Source: Alphaproteobacteria bacterium (GTDB lineage Bacteria; Pseudomonadota; Alphaproteobacteria; Ferrovibrionales; Ferrovibrionaceae). From it: DNA of 64,000 nt. The DNA lies in contig CANJGB010000009.1 of the NCBI GenBank assembly GCA_947473805.1, positions 36,183-100,182 on the forward strand, in the 5' to 3' direction. The position numbers were made by a program, and so were the translations under genes. Below the pieces are notes generated by a model. It was not told the origin of the DNA. It searched no databases and worked only from the letters and a program-made list of their open reading frames with translations. This document shows positions 43,566 to 51,554 of this stretch, one piece after another. Position 1 is the stretch's first letter. Each line of letters opens with the position of its first letter.

Positions 43566-45727
43566 CGCACGCGCGGCATGCCCGCCTCCGCCCGACCGAT
43601 GATGGCCGCATGCACGATGCCGGCGGCATGTAGCGCGGCAACACAGGATTCGGCGCGGTCCGCCGGCACGCCGGCCAGCAAGCCGCCGGCGGTTTGGGGG
43701 TCAAACAGGATGGCCTTCAACGCGTCGGGCAATACACCGGCAACGAAGCCTTCGTTGGCGAGGTTGTCGGGCAGCAGTGTCGAGGCGAAGCCCTGCGCCG
43801 CGAGGTCGGACACGCCGGCATAGAGCGGCACCGCGGCGGCATCCAGTGTCGCGGCCATGCCGGACGCCGACAGCATTTCCGCCAGGTGGCCGATAAGGCC
43901 GAAGCCGCTGACGTCGGTGGCGGCGGTCGCACCATGGTCCAGCAGCGCCTGCATCGCGGCGCGGTTGGAGGTGCACATTTCGGTCAGCGCGGCCTCGATC
44001 CAGCGCGCGCGGGCGCGGGCACGCATGTCGGCGGCGAACAGGATGCCGGTGCCGAGCGGACGGGTGAGGATCAGCGCGTCGCCTGCCTGCAACCCGCTTT
44101 TGCGCAAGGCTCGGTCAACCTCGACGAACCCGGTAACGCTGAAACCGCAGGCGAGCTGCGCTCCCTCGCCCGAATGGCCGCCGGCCAGTTGCACCCCTTC
44201 GGTATCGAAACATGATTTCGCGCCGGCGAGGACCTGGAACAAGGTCTCCGCCGTGCCGGACGCGCGGCCTGGCGGTACGGTGACGATGGCCAGCGCGTGG
44301 TGCGGCGTGCCGCCCATGGCGAAGACGTCGTTCAGCGCATGGTTGGCCGCGACCTGGCCGAACACAAACGGGTCGCCGATGAAGTCGCGGAAAAAATCGA
44401 CAGTCTGGACGAGTGAACGGCGGTCACTCGGCACCGGTATGATCGCGGCGTCTTCACGTGGTGCAGCGCCGCTCAGCCGTTCCAGTGCGTTGGCCAGCGG
44501 CGCAGGCCCAACCTTGGCAGCGCAGCCGCCGCAGCGCATGTCATCGTCCACCGGCATCGGCGGCATCGGCATGGGCTGGATGTCGCGGTACATGGCCATG
44601 AAGCGCTGGTCGATGACATCCTTCAGACGCCACAGCCATGCGCTTTCGAGCTTCAATGCGCCGCGCGAGGCGATGGCGTAGCGCGTGCCGGTGGAGATCA
44701 AGGCGAGATGGCTGGCCTGCGGGCGATACGGCGACAAATCCTCGCCGCGCGCGCGGGCCAGCAGGTTGCGCGCCAAAGGCGGCCCCTGGCGCACGGCAAA
44801 CACGCCGGCCTTTTCGCGCGGGCTGCCGGTCATGGATGCGCAGTCACCGACGGCGAAGACATCGGCATCGTTCGTGCTCTGCAAGGTCGGCGTCACGGCG
44901 ATAAAGCCGCCGGTGTCGAGGTCCAGGCCCGTGGTGCGGAACCAGGCCGGGGGCGCGGCACCGGTGACGAGCAAGGCGGCATCGCAGGGCACAGCGGTGC
45001 CGTCGTCCAGTGTCAGGCGGTCGGCATGGACAGATGCGACACGCCTGTCATGCACCGTGACGCCCGCATCACCCAGGACGCGGCCAAAGGCGGCGCGCAC
45101 CGCCCGATTGTGGCCGGCCAGCAGGCTGCCGCCAGTTACCAGCGTAAAGGCGAAAGCCTCAGGATCGAGGCCGGCAATGCGGGCCTCGTCCCGCAGGCGG
45201 GTGCGGACCGATAGCAGCAGTTCCACGCCACCGGCGCCGCCGCCGATCATGGCGATGCGGCGCGGTCCATCCGGTGCCGCGCAGCGCGCGCGCAATGCAT
45301 CGAACCGCGCCAGGAACGAACCGATGGGCTTCACCGCCAGGGCATGTTCCGCCGCGCCCGGAATGGCATCCGCCGGCGGCACGATGCCGGTATCGAGCGA
45401 CACAACGTCATAGGCGATTGGCGCGCGGCCCTGCAGCAGCACGCGCTTCGCCGCGCGGTCGAGGCCCACGGCCTCCGCATGGATCAGCCGCGTATTGGTG
45501 GCGCGGGCCAGTTGCTGCAGGTCGATATGAATGTCGTCGCGGTCGTACAGGCCGGCGACATGGCCGGGCAGCATGCCGGAATAGGGCGTTTCGAGATCGC
45601 GGGCGATAAGGGTCAGGCGCACGGCGGGATCGGGCTGCATGCCGAAGGCGCGCATGACATGGACATGGGCATGACCACCGCCGACCAGCACCACGTCCAC
45701 CACCTTGCGCTCCGTTGCGTGCACCAC
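43529..45727 (-). CDS. selD: bifunctional: NADH dehydrogenase-like flavoprotein fused to selenide, water dikinase
   Basis: A 732-residue fusion. Residues about 1-375 form a pyridine nucleotide-disulfide-type flavoprotein (VVLVGGGHAHVHVMRAFG, IAMIGGGAGGVELLLSV, DVFAVGDCASM). Residues about 390-732 are SelD, which makes selenophosphate from selenide and ATP; the active-site Cys pair is C399-x2-C402 in RCGGCAAKVG (Cys, where other SelD have Sec). The flavoprotein may reduce selenium to selenide for SelD. The start is GTG 45727 with GAGG upstream. The promoter at 45929-45957 and a 200-nt leader with 20-bp repeats lie upstream. Confidence 0.93.
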   Translation of the reverse strand: MVHATERKVVDVVLVGGGHAHVHVMRAFGMQPDPAVRLTLIARDLETPYSGMLPGHVAGLYDRDDIHIDLQQLARATNTRLIHAEAVGLDRAAKRVLLQGRAPIAYDVVSLDTGIVPPADAIPGAAEHALAVKPIGSFLARFDALRARCAAPDGPRRIAMIGGGAGGVELLLSVRTRLRDEARIAGLDPEAFAFTLVTGGSLLAGHNRAVRAAFGRVLGDAGVTVHDRRVASVHADRLTLDDGTAVPCDAALLVTGAAPPAWFRTTGLDLDTGGFIAVTPTLQSTNDADVFAVGDCASMTGSPREKAGVFAVRQGPPLARNLLARARGEDLSPYRPQASHLALISTGTRYAIASRGALKLESAWLWRLKDVIDQRFMAMYRDIQPMPMPPMPVDDDMRCGGCAAKVGPAPLANALERLSGAAPREDAAIIPVPSDRRSLVQTVDFFRDFIGDPFVFGQVAANHALNDVFAMGGTPHHALAIVTVPPGRASGTAETLFQVLAGAKSCFDTEGVQLAGGHSGEGAQLACGFSVTGFVEVDRALRKSGLQAGDALILTRPLGTGILFAADMRARARARWIEAALTEMCTSNRAAMQALLDHGATAATDVSGFGLIGHLAEMLSASGMAATLDAAAVPLYAGVSDLAAQGFASTLLPDNLANEGFVAGVLPDALKAILFDPQTAGGLLAGVPADRAESCVAALHAAGIVHAAIIGRAEAGMPRVRLALRQAQHEAV

Positions 45728-45794
45728 GCCCGACCTCGTAAAAAATTGGCCCTGTAGAAGTGGCGGAAATCCGCCATTTCCGCCCGGAAAGCCA

Positions 45795-45894
45795 GCTTAA
45801 ATCCGCTATTTCCTGCTTAGATTCACGGCGCCTCGCTTAGATTCGCCGTGTCTGGCTTAGATTCGGCGACTTCGGCTTGTTTCCGCTGTTTCGT
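45795..45894. repeat. five tandem 20-bp units in the selD leader
   Basis: Units begin at 45795, 45815, 45835, 45855 and 45875, each starting GCTT; the middle three start GCTTAGATTC. The period is exactly 20 bp. The array lies in the transcribed leader of selD (minus strand). The 338-bp gap between selD and the Bug gene (45728-46065) also holds a small GGCGG/CCGCC hairpin (45762-45775), an AT-rich stretch near 45928-45941 and the selD promoter; no protein gene is seen in it. Confidence 0.8.
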
Positions 45895-45928
45895 CCCGGC
45901 AGCCGCGACGACCTGTCGATCAAAGGAA

Positions 45929-45957
45929 TATATACATATATCGGGAACATAAGTCAA
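45929..45957 (-). promoter_or_regulatory. sigma-70-type promoter for selD
   Basis: On the minus strand: -35 TTGACT (45957-45952), 17-bp spacer, -10 TATATA (45934-45929). Predicted start near 45922 gives a 5' leader of about 195 nt that contains the five 20-bp repeats before the selD GTG. Confidence 0.6.
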
Positions 45958-46065
45958 GGATGATTGGTGGCCCGGTCAAGCCGGGCCACGTCACTTATTG
46001 CCTGTTGCCTCTTCGAATATCCGGCTTGCCCGGGCTATCCAGTGGCCGCGTTCAGCGGTGCTGCT

Positions 46066-47028
46066 TCACTCCGGCTTCCAGCCGAGGGAGTCGGCGATTT
46101 CGCCGTAGCGCTTGGCGTCGTTCGCGACTTTCTGGCTGAACTGCTCCGGCGTGGTGCCGGGGAAGGTGATCGCGCCTTCGGCCTCGCGCTTTTTCGCCTC
46201 GGGACTCCTGGCGTAGTTCGCGACCTCGGCGGCGATGCGGTCGATGATCGGCTTCGGCGTGCCGCCGGGCGCAAACAAACCGGTCCAGGTGCCGGTGGGA
46301 ATGTTCAGGCCCTTGTCGGTCAGCGTCGGCAAAGCGGGATAGAGGACCGACTTCGCGGTGCCGTTGATCATCAGCGGGCGCAGGCCACCGGCATCGATCT
46401 GGCCCTTGGCGAAGCTGATCGGCGCCTGAATCAGATGCACCTCGTTGGCGATGGCGGCCTGAGTGAATTGCGGCGTGCCGGGATAGGGCACCTCGACCAG
46501 GTTGATGCCGAGGTCACGCTTCAGCGCCTCCATCGCCAGCACGATGGAATTGCGGCCGGCGGACGCGTAGTTGAGCTTGCCGGGATTGGCCTTCGCATAG
46601 GCGATGAACTCGCCCATCGTCTTGAAGTCGGCCTTGCCTGACGTGAGGTAGAGCCCGACGAAATCGGAAAACTGCGAGATCGGCGCGAGATCCTTGAGCG
46701 GATCGAAGCTGAGATCCTTGATCAGGACCTTGAACGTGGTCACGCCGGGGCCGCTGCAGAACAGGGTGTAGCCATCGGGCGCGGCGCGCGCGACGGCGGC
46801 GGCCGCGAGACTGCCGCCAGCGCCAGGGCGCGGCTCGACGACGAAGGGCTGCTTCAGCGCCTCCTCGAGATACTTCGCGACCGCGCGGCATTCGAGATCA
46901 GTCGCGCTGCCGGCACCAATGGACGTCAGGACGGTGACCGGCTTGGTCGGATAGATCTGCGCCATGGCGGCGCCCGACAGGACACCGAGCGCGGCCAGCG
47001 CCGCAGCGAGCGTGCGAAATGTGTTCAT
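46066..47028 (-). CDS. tripartite tricarboxylate transporter (Bug family) substrate-binding protein
   Basis: A 320-residue Bug/TctC receptor with a Sec signal peptide (hydrophobic LAAALAALGVLSGAAMA, residues about 7-23). IYPTKPVTVLTSIGAGSATD is the usual mature start, and GGGLRP-like IDAGGLRPLMI, LNYASAGRN, and APGGTPKPIIDRIAAEV are typical. It binds a carboxylated solute in the periplasm. No TctA/TctB membrane partner is adjacent. It diverges from the selenoprotein gene at 47165 across a 136-bp shared upstream region, so both may respond to one signal. Confidence 0.92.
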   Translation of the reverse strand: MNTFRTLAAALAALGVLSGAAMAQIYPTKPVTVLTSIGAGSATDLECRAVAKYLEEALKQPFVVEPRPGAGGSLAAAAVARAAPDGYTLFCSGPGVTTFKVLIKDLSFDPLKDLAPISQFSDFVGLYLTSGKADFKTMGEFIAYAKANPGKLNYASAGRNSIVLAMEALKRDLGINLVEVPYPGTPQFTQAAIANEVHLIQAPISFAKGQIDAGGLRPLMINGTAKSVLYPALPTLTDKGLNIPTGTWTGLFAPGGTPKPIIDRIAAEVANYARSPEAKKREAEGAITFPGTTPEQFSQKVANDAKRYGEIADSLGWKPE

Positions 47029-47164
47029 TGTTGCCTCCCCGGTTTTTTGCAGCCTGCATTAAAGGCGAAATCCACCGGGCGGGAAAGCGGCGTGCATGCC
47101 TTGACACCCCGCAGGGGCCGGACCAGCATTGCGCAAAGGCCATCACCAAGGCCCGGAGGACGCC

Positions 47165-47731
47165 ATGCCAATGATCACCCTAGACCCGACATTCGAGGCC
47201 TTCACCGCGAAGGAGCGCCTGGCGAACAGCCGCGCCTCGGCCCCCGCGCCGAAGGGCCTGAACGGCCTGCGCGTCGGCCTGCTGGCGAACGGCAAGCACA
47301 ACAGCCGCGAGCTGCTGGACGCGCTGTTCGCGGAGCTGGGCCAGGTTGATGGCATTACGCTTTCGGGCGAGCCGATCAAGGTCTGCAAGGGCAGCGTGTC
47401 GGTGCCGCCGGAGCCGGAGGATTTCAGAAGGCTCGTGGCAGAGACCGACTTCGTCCTGGTGGCGATCGGCGATTGAGGCTCGTGCACGTCGCGTAGTGTA
47501 CGCGACGCCATCGAACTGGAATGGGCCGGGCGACCGGCCGTGGCCATCATTACCGATGCCCTATTGGGCGCGGCCGAAATGATGAAGCGGGTGTCGCGGA
47601 TGCCGGACTATCCCTATGTGCTTACCGAATTTCCGGTGGGGAACCTGAACGCCGAGGAACTGCGCGCGCGGGCCAAGGGGCTGATCCCCGAAGTGGTGCG
47701 CCTGCTGACGCAGAACCGGCCGCAGGACTGA
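47165..47731 (+). CDS. UGSC-family selenoprotein (in-frame TGA read as selenocysteine)
   Basis: A 188-residue protein when the TGA at 47474-47476 is read as Sec (U104), giving U-G-S-C107 in LVAIGDUGSCTSRSVRD. The paralog at 11539-13269 aligns there with ATTADCGSCTSWLIRD, i.e. Cys in place of Sec. The frame is open from the ATG to the TGA and again to 47729, with no frameshift. GGAGGA (47155-47160) precedes the ATG at 47165; an ATG at 47171 is possible. A SECIS-like hairpin follows the TGA. Function unknown; the U-x-x-C motif suggests selenol redox or covalent chemistry. The partner gene begins 9 bp downstream. Ordinary gene callers would give two fragments (to 47476, and from 47540). Confidence 0.93.
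47474..47476 (+). other. selenocysteine UGA codon
   Basis: In-frame TGA followed by GGC TCG TGC (Gly-Ser-Cys). It aligns with Cys109 of the fused paralog and is the only stop in an otherwise intact conserved frame. Confidence 0.93.
47487..47507 (+). promoter_or_regulatory. bacterial SECIS element
   Basis: A perfect 9-bp stem, CGTCGCGTA (47487-47495) with TACGCGACG (47499-47507), caps in loop GTG. The stem starts 10 nt after the UGA and the loop G is 19 nt after it, inside the range seen for bacterial SECIS. The hairpin lies within coding sequence, as expected for bacteria, and would be bound by SelB. Confidence 0.82.
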
Positions 47732-47740
47732 GGAGCGGAG

Positions 47741-48838
47741 ATGGCCGACAAGCCGGACACCCAGCCAGAGATCGCGGTCGACCCGTACGATTGCGGGCCG
47801 GAGGCGTGCAGCATCACCGCCAGCCAGCTGACCGCGGCGCGGGTCGAATCCGCCGACCCGTTCGAGGCGATGGAAACCTATTTCGAGCGCGGCTGGACCG
47901 ACGGCCTGCCCATCGTGCCGCCGACGCCGGCACGCGTTGCCGACATGCTAGATGCCGCCAACATCGCACCGCACGAAGTGCTGGCGCGGGTGGAGACCCG
48001 CGAGAACGTGGAAGTCACAGCCGAGAAGCTGGCCATCAACGCGGTCATGGCGGGCGCGAAGCCAGAATACATGCCGGTGATCGTGGCGGCGATGCGCGCG
48101 CTGGCCGACCCGATGCACAACCTGCATTCGCACACCGCGACGCTTATGGGCGCGGTGCAGGTGGCGATCATCAACGGCCCGGTGCGGCAACGCCTGAACA
48201 TCAACTCGACCGATGGCGCTTTCGGCCCGGGTTTCCGCGCCAATGCCACGATCGGCCGCGCGCTGCGCCTGACCATCCGCAACGTGCTGCGCTCGGTGCC
48301 GGGCGAGTTCGACCGCGCCGCCTTTTCCCATCCCGGCCGGTTCAGTTGGTGCTTCGGCGAGGACGAGGAGGAATCACCCTGGGCCACGGTTTCCGAGGAC
48401 CAGGGCTTTGCGCGCGGCCAGGACACGGTGACGATGTACGCCACCGGCTGGCAGAGCACCATCGTCGGCGACACGCGCGACGCGAAGGAGCTGGTGCACA
48501 ATATCGGCTGGGGCGCGCGGCAGGCGAACCTGTCGGGCTGGCGCCACATGAACGACCTGGACAAGAGCAACTTCTCCAGCTTCCGCGACGGGCGGAAGTT
48601 CCTGTTCGTGACGGGGCGCGAACATATCCGCGTGCTGCACGGCGCCGGCATGGACAAGCGCGCGGTACAGGAGGAAATCTACCGCTGCTTCACCGCAGCG
48701 CATGCCGACCTGCCGGAAGTGGCGGTGGCGAAACCGGAGAACATCCTGATCGCCTGCGTACGCGGCACGGCCATGTACCAGACGTTCTTTTTCTTCCCGT
48801 TCCACAGCTCGAACCCGATCACGCGCCTGATCGGGTAG
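47741..48838 (+). CDS. uncharacterised partner of the UGSC selenoprotein
   Basis: A 365-residue protein without signal peptide or membrane helices. It is homologous to residues about 185-576 of the fused CGSC protein at 11539-13269: shared RGWTDGLPIVPPTP near residue 50, INAVMAGAKPEYMPV, and IGRALRLTIRNV. I recognise no characterised domain. The gene starts 9 bp after the selenoprotein stop with AGGAGCGGAG upstream, so they form an operon, and the fusion paralog indicates they work as one complex or enzyme. Substrate and reaction are unknown. Confidence 0.85.
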   Translation: MADKPDTQPEIAVDPYDCGPEACSITASQLTAARVESADPFEAMETYFERGWTDGLPIVPPTPARVADMLDAANIAPHEVLARVETRENVEVTAEKLAINAVMAGAKPEYMPVIVAAMRALADPMHNLHSHTATLMGAVQVAIINGPVRQRLNINSTDGAFGPGFRANATIGRALRLTIRNVLRSVPGEFDRAAFSHPGRFSWCFGEDEEESPWATVSEDQGFARGQDTVTMYATGWQSTIVGDTRDAKELVHNIGWGARQANLSGWRHMNDLDKSNFSSFRDGRKFLFVTGREHIRVLHGAGMDKRAVQEEIYRCFTAAHADLPEVAVAKPENILIACVRGTAMYQTFFFFPFHSSNPITRLIG

Positions 48839-48846
48839 GTGCACAT

Positions 48847-48912
48847 TCGTCGCCCCCGCGAACGCGGGGGCCCAGTCGCTGCGCTGGATTCCCGCTTGCG
48901 CGGGAATGACGA
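48847..48912. repeat. extragenic palindromic repeat (two hairpins)
   Basis: Hairpin one pairs CCCCCGCG (48853-48860) with CGCGGGGG (48863-48870); hairpin two pairs TTCCCGC (48889-48895) with GCGGGAA (48900-48906); short outer arms TCGTC/GACGA close the unit. It resembles the CCCCGCG..GCGGGAATGACG repeats widespread in alphaproteobacteria. It sits between convergent genes and may also end transcription. Confidence 0.75.
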
Positions 48913-48926
48913 TGATGGACTACCGG

Positions 48927-50348
48927 CTATGCTGCGGGAATCTGCACCACGCGCAGGTTGTTGGTGGTGCCGGCGCGGCCGAAGGGGACGCCGGCGACCA
49001 CGACGATGAGGTCGTTGGGGCGGGCGAAATCCTCCGCCGTGGCGTGCTGCACCGCGCGGCGAACCATTTCCTCGTAGGAGTCTATTTCTTCGGAACGCAC
49101 GCTGTGCGCGCCCCAGAGCAGGCACAGCTGGCGCGACACCTTCTCGTCCGGCGTGGCGGCGAGGATGGCGACTTCCGGACGCTTGCGCGCGATGCGAGCG
49201 GCCGTCGTGCCGCTCGACGTGAAGGCGACAATGGCGGTGGCATTGATCGCCTGGGCCAGGTCGGCCGCCGCGGCGGCGACCGCATGCGGCGCGCTCTCCT
49301 CGATCTCGGGCGCCAGCGCCGCGACGATGGAGCGGTAGGCGGAGTGCTTCTCGGTGCGCGCAATGATGCGGTCCATCATCGCCACCGCCTCGACGGGATA
49401 TTTGCCCGAAGCGGTTTCCGCCGACAGCATGACCGCATCGGCGCCATCGTACACGGCGGTGGCGACATCGGACGCCTCGGCCCGCGTCGGCACCGGCGTG
49501 TTGACCATGGAATCCAGCATCTGGGTCGCAATGATGACGGGCTTCACCGCCAGCCGGCACAGGCGGACGAGTTCCTTCTGGCGGCCGGGCACTTCTTCCG
49601 GCGGGATTTCGACGCCGAGGTCGCCGCGCGCGACCATGATGCCGTCGCTGAGGCGGACGATGTCCTCGATATGCGACAGCGCAGCAGGGTTCTCGATTTT
49701 CGCCACGATGCCCGCCCGGCCAGCGATGAGGCCCCGGGCCTCCAGGATGTCGGCCGGCTTCTGCACGAACGACAGCGCCACCCAGTCGACGCCGAGGTCG
49801 AGGCCGAAGGCGAGATCGGCGCGGTCCTTGTCCGTCAGCGGCGAGAGCGGCAGGACGGTGGCCGGCAGGTTGACGCCCTTGCGGTTGGAAATGACGCCGC
49901 CGACGACGACGCGCGCGTCGAGCGCATCGTCACCGACGCCGGTGATTTCGACCCGCACGCGGCCATCGTCGATCAGCAAGGGGTTGCCCGGCAGGATGGC
50001 GGCAAATACTTCCGGATGCGGGAGGGGAATGGCATCGGCGTCGCCGTCGACACCCTTCAGCACGAAGCGGACATTCTGGCCCGGCTCCAGCGCGAAGCGC
50101 CCGTCCTTCAACGTGCCGATGCGAATCTTCGGGCCCTGCAGGTCCTGCAGGATGCCGATGGGGCGGCCCAGTTCGCGCTCCAGCGCGCGAAGCGCCGTGA
50201 CCACCGCCTGATGCTCGGCCTGCACACCGTGGCTGAAGTTCAGGCGAAAGGTATCGACGCCGGCGAGGAACAGTTCGCGCAGCTTCGCCGGCGACGAACA
50301 GGCGGGGCCAACAGTGGCAACGATCTTGGCATGGCGATGACGGCGCAT
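48927..50348 (-). CDS. pyk: pyruvate kinase
   Basis: A 473-residue pyruvate kinase, normal length. KIVATVGPA at the N-terminus, GRPIGILQDLQGPKIR, VAKIENPAALSHIEDI (active-site Lys-Glu), VARGDLGVE, and QMLDSM..PTRAEASDVATAV with SAETASGKYP are all diagnostic. It makes pyruvate and ATP from phosphoenolpyruvate in the last glycolytic step. It is transcribed alone, convergent to the selenoprotein operon and divergent from the gene at 50454. Confidence 0.97.
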   Translation of the reverse strand: MRRHRHAKIVATVGPACSSPAKLRELFLAGVDTFRLNFSHGVQAEHQAVVTALRALERELGRPIGILQDLQGPKIRIGTLKDGRFALEPGQNVRFVLKGVDGDADAIPLPHPEVFAAILPGNPLLIDDGRVRVEITGVGDDALDARVVVGGVISNRKGVNLPATVLPLSPLTDKDRADLAFGLDLGVDWVALSFVQKPADILEARGLIAGRAGIVAKIENPAALSHIEDIVRLSDGIMVARGDLGVEIPPEEVPGRQKELVRLCRLAVKPVIIATQMLDSMVNTPVPTRAEASDVATAVYDGADAVMLSAETASGKYPVEAVAMMDRIIARTEKHSAYRSIVAALAPEIEESAPHAVAAAAADLAQAINATAIVAFTSSGTTAARIARKRPEVAILAATPDEKVSRQLCLLWGAHSVRSEEIDSYEEMVRRAVQHATAEDFARPNDLIVVVAGVPFGRAGTTNNLRVVQIPAA

Positions 50349-50453
50349 GGCCGGAGTCTAACATGCAGGCGGCAAAGATAAAGTTTTTGTTCCCAGTGTA
50401 ACGACGCCGAAGGCGCTGGCGCTGGACCCCGCGGGGGTGATGCAATCGCCGCC

Positions 50454-51554
50454 ATGCGAATCGTCCCGTTGACCGAAGACCTGGTGCCGGCCCTGCGCGC
50501 GTTCCTGGCGCGCCTCACGGCTGCGGGACGGCGCGAGACATTCAATTCGACGCCGAACACGCCGTGGCCCGAGGGGCCGCTGCCGCCGCCCTATGCGCGG
50601 CAGAATTATGTCGTGCTGCAGGACGATGTGGTGCGCGGCGCCTATGGCCTGCGCTACGACCATTTCCAGTTCGGCGAGCGGGTGCTGGCCCTGGCCAATT
50701 ATGCGATGCCGCTGTCGGAAGGGATTATCGACCGTCGGTTCGCACTCGTCGGCGTGCTGATGCTGCAGGACGCGATGAAGCGCGAACCGCTGCTGTACGG
50801 GATCGGCGGTGGCGGCACGGGTGGCAGCTCGCCCCGGCTGGTGCTGCGCCTGAAATGGCAGGCGCACGATATTCCATTCTATTTCCGCCTGCTGCGCGGC
50901 GGCAGTGCGGCGGGTGAAATCCGCGCGTTGCGGCAACATCGGCGGATCGGCCCGGCACTGCGGCTGCCGGGCGGCGCAATGCTGGCGAGCCTCGCCTTGC
51001 AGGCGGCGGCGCTGCGCCTGCCCGTTTTCACCCGCGGTGCGGAGACCCGCGTCATCGACTCCTTCGGCCCTGAGGCGGATGAGCTTTGGGATGCAGCGCG
51101 GCATGGCTACGCCCTCCTCAACGTGCGCGCAGCCAGCCATTTACGGTTGAACTTCCCGGCGGCAAGCCGGTCGCTGACACGGCTTCTGGTGTCGCGCAAC
51201 GGCCGGACGCTCGGCTTCGCGGTGTTGAAGGTGGGCGTGCTGCAGGAACATTTCGGCGCCCTGCGCGTCGGCACCATTGTCGACCTGTTCGGCCATGTCG
51301 AAGAAGCGGACGTGGTGGCGAAGCTGGCGGTCGAGCACCTGCGCACGGCGGGCGCCGGCATCCTGGTCACCAACCAGCTGCATCCCGCCTGGCGGCAGGC
51401 GATGGTGCGCAATGGCTTCCTGCCGGGCCCCAGCCAGTATCCATTCTTCGCCTCTCCCGCGACCGTGGCGCTGCTGGCGCCCTTCGATGGCGTCATGGCC
51501 CGGGCGCATTTCACCCGTGGCGACGGCGACGGCGTGCGCGGCGAGATCAGCTAG
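50454..51554 (+). CDS. GNAT-fold-like acyltransferase, hypothetical
   Basis: A 366-residue protein beginning MRIVPLTEDLVPALRAFLAR, as many GNAT acetyltransferases do, with two acyltransferase-like halves: VLQDDVVRGAYGLRYDHF early, and later a second region (RTLGFAVLKVGVL..GTIVDLFGHVE..AVEHLRTAGAGILV). Double-GNAT proteins of this length often modify lipids, peptides or amino sugars. It ends 4 bp overlapping the stop of the convergent KAS III gene. Role unknown; proximity to KAS III and ACP genes suggests acyl-chain transfer. Confidence 0.65.
   Translation: MRIVPLTEDLVPALRAFLARLTAAGRRETFNSTPNTPWPEGPLPPPYARQNYVVLQDDVVRGAYGLRYDHFQFGERVLALANYAMPLSEGIIDRRFALVGVLMLQDAMKREPLLYGIGGGGTGGSSPRLVLRLKWQAHDIPFYFRLLRGGSAAGEIRALRQHRRIGPALRLPGGAMLASLALQAAALRLPVFTRGAETRVIDSFGPEADELWDAARHGYALLNVRAASHLRLNFPAASRSLTRLLVSRNGRTLGFAVLKVGVLQEHFGALRVGTIVDLFGHVEEADVVAKLAVEHLRTAGAGILVTNQLHPAWRQAMVRNGFLPGPSQYPFFASPATVALLAPFDGVMARAHFTRGDGDGVRGEIS

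Noticed and set aside
43529..45727. SelD as a second selenoprotein
   Set aside because: Its active-site position encodes Cys (RCGGC); there is no in-frame TGA.
45795..45894. Tandem 20-bp units as a CRISPR array
   Set aside because: Units are contiguous without unique spacers, repeats are too short, and there are no cas genes.
47540..47731. A separate small gene starting GTG after the TGA
   Set aside because: It is the C-terminal part of the selenoprotein: same frame, no ribosome site, and it aligns with the paralog without a break.
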